Positions 28,538-35,179 of a stretch of DNA of 35,179 nt are shown here, one piece after another. The notes beneath the pieces are model-generated. The model was given only the letters and a program-made list of their open reading frames with translations. It did no database searches and had not been told where the DNA came from. Within the stretch, counting starts at the first letter, position 1. Each line of letters opens with the position of its first letter. The translations under genes were made by a program, and so were the position numbers. The DNA lies in the NCBI GenBank assembly GCA_947167395.1, contig CAMVHW010000004.1, positions 1 to 35,179 of the forward strand. Reading direction: 5' to 3'. Source of the DNA: an uncultured Bacteroidales bacterium. Its GTDB lineage: Bacteria; Bacteroidota; Bacteroidia; Bacteroidales; Paludibacteraceae.

Positions 28538-29461
28538 TTATGGTACAGCCACTTCCAATAGTTCGCACTGCTCGGTAGAAGGAATAAGTCTTATTGCAGA
28601 CAGGCTTGCAGGAATAAGACAAGTTTGCCCCCTGCGAACAATAACGTCTTCATTGTCTTCCGATTTGATACGCATTTCTCCGTTAAGACACATAAGAACA
28701 ACGAAACTGTCGTATCTTACATAATCGCGATCTAAAGGCTTGGTTATGGTAAGTTTACGAATGGAAAAATGCGGATCGTTCACTAAAAGAGTGTTTGTTT
28801 GCCGTTCGTCATATTCAACCAAGGGTTGGTATGACGCTTTATAGTTAAGTACGCTCAATGCTTCCTCTATGTGCAAGGGACGTGTCTTGCCGTCTGCTCC
28901 AACACGGTCGTAATCGTATAGCCTGAACGTAATATCGCTGGATTGCTGCACCTCAACAACCTGCGTACCCTTACATAATGTATGAACCGTACCGGCGGGA
29001 ATGTATGCTACATCACCTTTCTTAACACGTACTACTTGAAGAATATCTTTCAGTTTGTGTTTGTCAATCAGTGAGCGTATTTCCGAGGGATTAGTGTTAC
29101 GAGAAAAACCGTAAATAATTGAGGCTTCATCGGAACTTTTCGAAACATACCACATCTCCGTTTTGCCGCCTTGCCCCCACTCTTTTGCTTGTTCATCGTT
29201 AGGATGAACCTGTATGCTCAGGTCGTCTTGAGCATCAATAATTTTGAATAGCAAGGGAAAGTTATTTCCGAATCGGTCATATACTTTTCCGCCGACCAAT
29301 TCGTCCATATACACTTCCAACACTTCCTCTAATGTGTTGCCTTGGAGGAAACCGTTATTGACAATTGATTGGTCATTGCCGTAGCCGGACAGCGACCATA
29401 TTTCTTTACCCCAAATCTTGAGTTTGACTATCTGGTCAAATAAAAGCGGATAGAGCGACAT
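28538..29461 (-). CDS. manA: Mannose-6-phosphate isomerase, type I
   Basis: 307 aa; KIWGKEIWSLSG, FPLLFKIIDAQDDLSIQVHPND, GKTEMWYV, GDVAYIPAGTVHTLCKGTQVVEVQQSSDITFRLYDYDR. Confidence 0.94.
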   Translation of the reverse strand: MSLYPLLFDQIVKLKIWGKEIWSLSGYGNDQSIVNNGFLQGNTLEEVLEVYMDELVGGKVYDRFGNNFPLLFKIIDAQDDLSIQVHPNDEQAKEWGQGGKTEMWYVSKSSDEASIIYGFSRNTNPSEIRSLIDKHKLKDILQVVRVKKGDVAYIPAGTVHTLCKGTQVVEVQQSSDITFRLYDYDRVGADGKTRPLHIEEALSVLNYKASYQPLVEYDERQTNTLLVNDPHFSIRKLTITKPLDRDYVRYDSFVVLMCLNGEMRIKSEDNEDVIVRRGQTCLIPASLSAIRLIPSTEQCELLEVAVP

Positions 29462-29473
29462 ATTGATAGAGAA

Positions 29474-30202
29474 TTAGTGGATTAGTGTACCTTGTTCTTC
29501 GGGATGGAGGAAGGGTTTGACGTAGAGAGGAATATGCTTGTCACGCAGAGGTGCAATCGTCTTACGATGAATAACTTGTGCTCCTTGCTGAAGAAATATG
29601 TCTGCCTCGTTGTAGGACATCTGTTCTATCAGTTTGGCATTACTATCCATAGTAGGGTCGGCAGTCATAACTCCGGGTACGTCTTTCCACAGAGTGAGCG
29701 ACTCGGCATCCAAAAGGTTAGCCAATATAGCGGCAGTATAGTCGGAACCTTCACGCCCTAATGTTGTGCGTAAGCCATTGGTTGTACCTGCAATAAAACC
29801 TTGGGTAACATAGACCTGACAAGGGTGTTCGTTAAGCGTTTTAATAAGGTTTTCTTTGGTGGCAGCCATATCGACATTGGCGTGTCTGAATTCGTTGTCG
29901 GTAACCATTATCTGTGTCATATCCAACCATTGATTACCAATGCCGCAGTGAGATAGATAGGCACTGACAATACGTGTGGATTGCAGTTCGCCGGTACTGA
30001 CCACTTGGTCGTATAGACGGTCAAAATCACGTAAGTCGTACTGACAGAGAGCACGGGTAAGTCCTTCTAATGCATTGGTAGTCTTACCCATAGCACTAAC
30101 GACAATCATCAGATTGTCGTTAGTGCTTTTAACTATTTTTGCTAAATTGCGAATACCTTCTGCATCTCGAACGGATGCACCGCCGAATTTATAAACCTTC
30201 AT
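29474..30202 (-). CDS. Aspartokinase catalytic domain lacking ACT domains
   Basis: 242 aa; KVYKFGGASV, VVSAMGKTTNAL, TTLGREGSDYTAAILANLL, WKDVPGVMTADP, GAQVIHRKTIAPL; stops right after EEQGTLIH. Confidence 0.9.
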   Translation of the reverse strand: MKVYKFGGASVRDAEGIRNLAKIVKSTNDNLMIVVSAMGKTTNALEGLTRALCQYDLRDFDRLYDQVVSTGELQSTRIVSAYLSHCGIGNQWLDMTQIMVTDNEFRHANVDMAATKENLIKTLNEHPCQVYVTQGFIAGTTNGLRTTLGREGSDYTAAILANLLDAESLTLWKDVPGVMTADPTMDSNAKLIEQMSYNEADIFLQQGAQVIHRKTIAPLRDKHIPLYVKPFLHPEEQGTLIH

Positions 30203-30205
30203 ACA

Positions 30206-30688
30206 TCAGTCAATATGTTTGAGGTTAGCCATTTGCACAGCTGTTATAGCCCCTTCTACGCCTTTGTTGCCCAATTTACCTTCGGCTCTATCACGTGCTT
30301 GTTGCTTCTCGTTGACAGTAAGCACAGAGAAGATGACAGGTGTTTTGCCTTGTGCGTTAAGCATAGTAACGCCCTGTGTAACCGATTGGCATACATAGTC
30401 AAAATGGGGAGTGTCGCCTTTAATGACGCAGCCGATAACGATAATTGCGTCCACCTTTCCCATTAACTTGGCAGCAGCATAGGTCAGTTCTACCGTTCCG
30501 GGGACATGCACTATCTGAATATGGTGATCGGGTACACCTGTTTTATGCAAGGTATGTAGTGCGCCATTACATAGTTTATAGGTTATGTCGGCGTTCCATT
30601 CAGCCACCACTATGGCATAGTGTTGTTTTGCCACCACTTCCGTTTTAGGCAGTTTGGAAGCGTCATATTTGCTAAGATTGGTAGTCAC
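30206..30688 (-). CDS. ribH: 6,7-dimethyl-8-ribityllumazine synthase
   Basis: 160 aa; [64 protein letters not shown]. Confidence 0.96.
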   Translation of the reverse strand: MTTNLSKYDASKLPKTEVVAKQHYAIVVAEWNADITYKLCNGALHTLHKTGVPDHHIQIVHVPGTVELTYAAAKLMGKVDAIIVIGCVIKGDTPHFDYVCQSVTQGVTMLNAQGKTPVIFSVLTVNEKQQARDRAEGKLGNKGVEGAITAVQMANLKHID

Positions 30689-30696
30689 GGCAGGAG

Positions 30697-31377
30697 TTAT
30701 TCAGCAAGAGCAATGTATTTGTCTATATCCATAGCCTCAGTAGAGGTAGGATATTCGTCTTTAATCATCTCGAACACTTTTTTAGCGGATTTTTTGTCAT
30801 CTAATTCAAGATAAACGAGTCCTGCTTTTTTTAGGCTCATCGGTGCGATGATATCGTTTTTTGAGTTGGCAGCGGAGCGGAAAGCGACTGCTGCTTTATT
30901 GAGGTCGCCCATTTGCACGTATGCATCGCCCAAGAGTTGGCGCGAAGCGGGGTCGATAGTAAGGTCGTCAGCCGAGAATTTTTTAAGGTAAGCGGCAGCA
31001 TCCTCGTAGTTGCCTAATTTATAGTGGCATATACCTGCGTATAGAGCGGCCAATTCGCCTTCTTGATACCAACTGTATTGGTCGGCAATTTCTTCAAATC
31101 CAAGGCAGTCAGCCTCGTCACCTTGAAGTGCTTTCTCCCACTCACCTGCAGAGAAATAAACGACTGTTTTGGCTATTTCGTTACTTGCTTCCAATGCTTT
31201 AGGCTTGAAGACATACACATTGAGAGCGATACAAATACCGATAATAACGATGATTGCACTTACGATAACAGTCAGAAGAGTGCTGTTCTTTTCCACCCAA
31301 GCACCTGCTGTTGACATTGCTTCGTTTACTTCGTTAAGACCTTCGTCTTGCTTGTTGATTTCATTTTTCTTTGCCAT
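30697..31377 (-). CDS. TPR-containing membrane-anchored protein
   Basis: 226 aa; single TM ([24 protein letters not shown]) followed by TPR-like helices ([26 protein letters not shown]). Confidence 0.8.
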   Translation of the reverse strand: MAKKNEINKQDEGLNEVNEAMSTAGAWVEKNSTLLTVIVSAIIVIIGICIALNVYVFKPKALEASNEIAKTVVYFSAGEWEKALQGDEADCLGFEEIADQYSWYQEGELAALYAGICHYKLGNYEDAAAYLKKFSADDLTIDPASRQLLGDAYVQMGDLNKAAVAFRSAANSKNDIIAPMSLKKAGLVYLELDDKKSAKKVFEMIKDEYPTSTEAMDIDKYIALAE

Positions 31378-31421
31378 AATATAAAGTGATATTAGTTATT
31401 TCATTAAGAGCATAAAAGCGC

Positions 31422-31451
31422 GCAAAGATAGTACTTTTTGGTTTTATGCAA
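31422..31451 (-). promoter_or_regulatory. Bacteroidetes-type promoter for the TPR-ribH-aspartokinase-manA operon
   Basis: Minus strand TTG (31451-31449) - 18 nt - TATCTTTGC (31430-31422). Confidence 0.55.
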
Positions 31452-31488
31452 TAATTTTATTGCTTTTTCCTAAAAAGTTTATTCAAGT

Positions 31489-32517
31489 CTATTCGGTGCA
31501 GTTGGTACAAATAGCGAAATGAGAGCGGTCGGACAATACATTTTGGCGAAACATACAGGCTTTTTTCGATTGCCATATTTCGTCAAAAGAAGAATCAGTT
31601 ATAGAGCCAAAGGTGAACTGCTTGTTCTTATCAAAGCAACAGGGAAGTATATGTCCCATAACGTCCATTACACAACCGAAAAAGAGTCGGGAACATATCT
31701 TTTTCGGTTTATGTTTCAACTCATATTTGCCATTATTACTCATTTTGTATCGGCTGTACTTATGGTCGGTTGGCATTAGCGAATCACCGTTTTTGTAGTC
31801 GTAGAATTGTGCTGTTTTGAAGGTTAGGCTATCTGCTCCGAGATGTCGGTAAGAATGTTTGAGTTGTTTCCATTCGTGCTCGTTGGAGCGAAGCAGTAAG
31901 CATTGTAATTCTATATGTATACGGCTATGTAGAGACTTTTTCAGTTGCTTCAACACTTGCAGTGCTTTAAGCACCTTCTCTATCTTCCCTCCTACTCTAT
32001 ACTTTTCGTAAGTCAGCTGCGTGAGTCCGTCCATTGAGATGATTATTCTATCCAGTCCGGCTTGCAGGAGTTGTGTTGCGAGTTTTTCAGTCAGATTTTG
32101 AGCATTGGTGCTGACAATGGTGTATATGCCTTGTTGATGTGCTTTGGCAATCATTGCGGGCAAGTCTTTGCACAAAAGGGGTTCACCTTGAAAATAGAAA
32201 TGGATAACCATCACGCTATCCGCTATTTGAGAGAGCAGTCTATCAAACAAATCAAGAGAGAGAGTATGACGATTGGCTGTTCTTTTCCTGCCTATACCGA
32301 CAGGGCATTGCGGGCAGTGAAGTTGGCAAAAATCAGCAGGTTCAACGGACACAAAAAAAGGCTTATGGGTAAATCGTATTATACCCAAATAAGCCAAAAG
32401 ATAGTGCCCAGCGGCACTGACGAGATTGCCGATTCTATGCCAAAGGAATTTTGTCAATGCGCCGTTGGTGACGACCTCCTTCAAAGTCGGTTGTGAAGAA
32501 CGTTTGAAGAATATCAA
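31489..32517 (-). CDS. Radical SAM / SPASM-domain protein
   Basis: 342 aa; CX3CX2C in ADFCQLHCPQCPVG; C-terminal SPASM-type cysteines ICSRLFFGCVMDVMGHILPCCFD ... CTNC. Start uncertain because it overlaps rpiB by 83 nt. Confidence 0.88.
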   Translation of the reverse strand: MIFFKRSSQPTLKEVVTNGALTKFLWHRIGNLVSAAGHYLLAYLGIIRFTHKPFFVSVEPADFCQLHCPQCPVGIGRKRTANRHTLSLDLFDRLLSQIADSVMVIHFYFQGEPLLCKDLPAMIAKAHQQGIYTIVSTNAQNLTEKLATQLLQAGLDRIIISMDGLTQLTYEKYRVGGKIEKVLKALQVLKQLKKSLHSRIHIELQCLLLRSNEHEWKQLKHSYRHLGADSLTFKTAQFYDYKNGDSLMPTDHKYSRYKMSNNGKYELKHKPKKICSRLFFGCVMDVMGHILPCCFDKNKQFTFGSITDSSFDEIWQSKKACMFRQNVLSDRSHFAICTNCTE

Positions 32518-32884
32518 TCGCTTTTTGTTGGTCTATAAACGAAGCCGGCAGCGCAAGTATGTTGGCATTATTATGTTGTCGTGCCAATCGTGCGAGTGGT
32601 ATGTCCCAACATAGTGCTGCACGAATATGTTGGTGTTTGTTGGCAGTCATACTTATTCCGTTGCCTGTTGAGCAGATGATAACGCCATAATCATACTCAC
32701 CTTTCTCTACTGCTTCTGCACAAGGGTGCGCGAAATCAGGATAATCACAACTGTCAGTGGAGTAACACCCAAAGTCTTTGGTAGTTGCATTTTGCTGCGA
32801 GAGGAACTCAATCACTGTTTGTTTTAACAGATAGCCCGCGTGGTCGGATGCGAGAGCAATCTTCAGATTAGATAATGCTTCCAT
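32435..32884 (-). CDS. rpiB: Ribose-5-phosphate isomerase B
   Basis: 149 aa; IALASDHAGYLLK, DFGCYSTDSCDYPDFA, GVIICSTGNGISMTANKH, RHQRRIDKI. Confidence 0.95.
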   Translation of the reverse strand: MEALSNLKIALASDHAGYLLKQTVIEFLSQQNATTKDFGCYSTDSCDYPDFAHPCAEAVEKGEYDYGVIICSTGNGISMTANKHQHIRAALCWDIPLARLARQHNNANILALPASFIDQQKAIDILQTFFTTDFEGGRHQRRIDKIPLA

Positions 32885-33545
32885 TGTAAGGACAAACTTG
32901 TTGACAGATTATACATTTATGAGTTATATATGCTACACATTTTCTTGCGTCCCACACCGGTAGTCCCAATGCTTTTCCCGGACAGGCATCAATACACTTG
33001 GTACAGTTACCACAACGTTTTTCCACAGGTTCAACCTCAGGAGTGTCAATCACAGGCACTTGTAATACCAATTCTCCTATATGTACCATACTGCCTAAGG
33101 CGGGGTGTATGAGTTGATGGTTTTTACCTATAAATCCCAATCCTGCTTGGATGGCAGTATAACGTTCCAAAACCGGTGCCGAGTCGCAAAAGATATGTTG
33201 ATTTTCAGCCGAAACGATGTTTTGTCCGAACTCTTTAACAAGCAATTCTTGCAATCGGTAGAGCGTGCTTTTCATCGTCCTATGGTAGTCGTGCCCTGAA
33301 TGAGCGTATGACAACAATGCCACTATGACCGTCTGTGCGTTGGGTACTAATTGTCGAATGTCGTATCTCTTGTCGCGATTGCGTGTGAGGTAGTCCATAT
33401 TGCCGTGCAGTCCGTTAGAAAGCCACCCGTCCATAAAGTCGGCTTGTTCGGCCCAGTATTGGGGAGCGACCACACCTATATCGTCAAGTCCCGCTTGCTG
33501 CGACAAGCGGCGGACATCGGCAAATGTTATGCCCCGTGCAGACAC
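32868..33545 (-). CDS. QueG-like epoxyqueuosine reductase, truncated/internally shortened
   Basis: 225 aa; GLDDIGVVAPQYW, LHGNMDYLTRNRDKRYDIRQLVPNAQTVIVALLSY, DSAPVLERYTAIQAGLGFIGKN, CGNCTKCIDACPGKAL, CIICQQVCPYN. Confidence 0.87.
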   Translation of the reverse strand: MSARGITFADVRRLSQQAGLDDIGVVAPQYWAEQADFMDGWLSNGLHGNMDYLTRNRDKRYDIRQLVPNAQTVIVALLSYAHSGHDYHRTMKSTLYRLQELLVKEFGQNIVSAENQHIFCDSAPVLERYTAIQAGLGFIGKNHQLIHPALGSMVHIGELVLQVPVIDTPEVEPVEKRCGNCTKCIDACPGKALGLPVWDARKCVAYITHKCIICQQVCPYNGSII

Positions 33546-34150
33546 GAGAAGAAGTTGGTTAGTATGATTTGTATTGATATAGCAAAAGCAATCACTCCGA
33601 AGAATTTACGTACAATATACAAAGCGATTGGTCCGAGGTGTATTTTGAGCCAGTTGGTACAACGAAGGATGATATAAAGAGTGATGACACATATCACAAC
33701 TGACACAAACAGAGTGGCTATACTATAATTGACGTGCATAGAGAGCATAGCCGTAAACGACCCCGGACCGGCATAGAGAGGAAAAGCCAAGGGGATAAGG
33801 TCGCTGCTTTCGTTTCCCAATTCGGTGGTTTTGAATATGGTAACATCCAATACCATTTCCAAGGCAAGTAACATAATAACGGCACCTCCCGCGATAGCAA
33901 AATAGCGTATGTCCAACTGGAAGATGACGAGCATCAAATCGCCCACCAAAAGGAAAATGAGGAAGATAAGGAAAGAATAGAGTGCTGCTCTCCATGGGTG
34001 TATCTTAGCACCTTTGTCTTGCAGTTGAACGACGATAGGTATATTGCCTATCGGGTCGATGATAGCAATAAGAAGAACGAATGCAGCAAAAGCGTCACCC
34101 CAATGTAGAACGCCAATGAACTCACGAATAGCATCTAACATATCAATCAA
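33527..34150 (-). CDS. MarC family integral membrane protein
   Basis: 207 aa; six hydrophobic segments; LIAIIDPIGNIPIVVQL and LAFPLYAGPGSFTAML are MarC motifs. Confidence 0.9.
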   Translation of the reverse strand: MIDMLDAIREFIGVLHWGDAFAAFVLLIAIIDPIGNIPIVVQLQDKGAKIHPWRAALYSFLIFLIFLLVGDLMLVIFQLDIRYFAIAGGAVIMLLALEMVLDVTIFKTTELGNESSDLIPLAFPLYAGPGSFTAMLSMHVNYSIATLFVSVVICVITLYIILRCTNWLKIHLGPIALYIVRKFFGVIAFAISIQIILTNFFSCLHGA

Positions 34151-34169
34151 CGTTTTTATAAAAAATCGC

Positions 34170-34202
34170 GCAAAAGTATCGTAAAAAAATATCTACGACA
34201 AA
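34170..34202 (-). promoter_or_regulatory. Bacteroidetes-type promoter for the marC operon
   Basis: Minus strand TTTG (34202-34199) - 20 nt - TACTTTTGC (34178-34170). Confidence 0.6.
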
Positions 34203-34852
34203 TTATGTTCGGGTAATAATAGAAAATTATAGCCTTCTGCTTGAAGACGAGGAATGAGTGTCGGCAGAACGTTCAGCGTGTTATGTAGCGATTTTATACT
34301 GTCGTGAAAAAGCAGTATGCTGCCGTTTCTGACGTATTTCATAACTATTTGTTCTATTTGTTCAGGAGTATAATTACGATTATAGTCGTGCGTTACTATG
34401 TCCCATAAGACCACCTTATATCCCTGCTTAATCAGCCAATTATATGCTTGTCTTTTCATTTTGCCGTATGGCGGACGGAAGAGTCGTTCGTTAGGCTTTT
34501 GGTCTTGCAAGGTGTCGGCTATGATGGCATCTGTCATTTGTATCTCCGTTTTGTACTGCTCGACCGCTGTTTTCCAGCCCGATATGTGGTGAAAAGTGTG
34601 ATTACCTATATGGTGTCCTCTCTTGATTACTTCTTTTGCCACTTCGGGATACTTGCGAACGTTATCACCCACCCAGAAGAAGGTGGCTTTTATGTTGAAA
34701 CGGTCTAACAGATCCAATACTTGTGGAGTTACTTCGGGTATGGGACCATCATCAAAGGTGAGATAAACGCATTTATGAGCAGTGTTGCCACGCCAAAAGG
34801 CTTCTTTATAAACGTTTTGCAGCCACGATGGGAACTGATAGAGTATTCTCAT
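34193..34852 (-). CDS. Polysaccharide deacetylase (NodB homology domain)
   Basis: VYLTFDDGPIPEVT, HHIGNHTFHH, RPPYGK. The ATG at 34852 overlaps the upstream TGA (ATGA); the track start at 34888 is less likely. Confidence 0.92.
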   Translation of the reverse strand: MRILYQFPSWLQNVYKEAFWRGNTAHKCVYLTFDDGPIPEVTPQVLDLLDRFNIKATFFWVGDNVRKYPEVAKEVIKRGHHIGNHTFHHISGWKTAVEQYKTEIQMTDAIIADTLQDQKPNERLFRPPYGKMKRQAYNWLIKQGYKVVLWDIVTHDYNRNYTPEQIEQIVMKYVRNGSILLFHDSIKSLHNTLNVLPTLIPRLQAEGYNFLLLPEHNLS

Positions 34853-35179
34853 GACGGGTTCATAGGTGATTGAGCATTCACGTCCCAAGCCAAGGCTGAA
34901 GCACCGAGGATAGCAGCGTCAGAGTCTTTGAGAACTTTCACTTTGTCTTTCCAGAATCGAACCACATTCTCGTTCATAGCACGAACAATGGGTTGCAGGA
35001 GTATATCTCCGGCCTTGGTCAGTCCACCGAATAAGACGATGGCTTCAGGTGCGGAGAAGGCGATGAAGTCGGCAAGTTTTTGTCCGAGCAGTGTGCCTGT
35101 ATAGTCAAATATCTCTTTTGCCATTTCGTCGCCTGCCATAGCAGCGTCAAACACGTCTTTGCTGGTTATGGTTTCTCGA
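34849..35179 (-). CDS. ROK family kinase (glucokinase-like), 3' portion; 5' end outside the window
   Basis: Frame stays open to the right edge (RETITSKDVFDAAMAGDEMAKEIFDYTGTLLGQKLADFIAFSAPEAIVLFGGLTKAGD...DAAILGASALAW). Confidence 0.88.
   Translation of the reverse strand, partial: RETITSKDVFDAAMAGDEMAKEIFDYTGTLLGQKLADFIAFSAPEAIVLFGGLTKAGDILLQPIVRAMNENVVRFWKDKVKVLKDSDAAILGASALAWDVNAQSPMNPS

Noticed and set aside
34853-34888. N-terminal extension MGRECSITYEPV of the polysaccharide deacetylase
   Set aside because: ATG at 34852 forms an ATGA overlap with the ROK kinase stop, typical of coupling; the extension is ROK coding sequence in another frame.
1-35179. tRNA/rRNA genes, transposases, prophage or restriction/defence genes
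   Set aside because: None recognised; intergenic regions are short and hold only promoter-like elements and one hairpin.

Overview
This is a chromosomal window from a Bacteroidota genome, most likely Bacteroidales. The evidence is the gene families present and repeated TTG-N18-21-TAnnTTTG promoters. The supplied ORF track misses the largest gene. A single open frame runs on the minus strand from an ATG at 6405 to base 1 (2135 codons, no stop, truncated by the window edge). It encodes a giant secreted protein built from about 35 'GCDS' modules of roughly 45-55 aa, and it sits downstream of a predicted outer-membrane beta-barrel gene. Every ORF listed for 1-6363 is a shadow of this gene. It contains three tandem 630-nt (210-aa) higher-order repeats (3240-2611, 2610-1981, 1980-1351). 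It also shows a recurring pattern of complementary cysteine loss between neighbouring modules. The rest is mostly housekeeping: rsfS, ftsH, an M16 protease, a polyprenyl synthetase, sufC plus a half-length sufD, an M28 glutaminyl-cyclase-like lipoprotein, prs, a TonB receptor, two tandem acyl-CoA synthetases, nagB, glgB, a YhcH-family gene, proA, a TPR/PD40 protein, manA, a short aspartokinase, ribH, a TPR membrane protein, a radical SAM/SPASM protein, rpiB, a short QueG-like gene, marC, a NodB deacetylase and a ROK kinase 3' end. Several of these enzymes are unusually short at recognisable domain boundaries. No tRNA, rRNA, CRISPR array, prophage or transposase was recognised. All family assignments come from reading motifs by eye; no database search was run.
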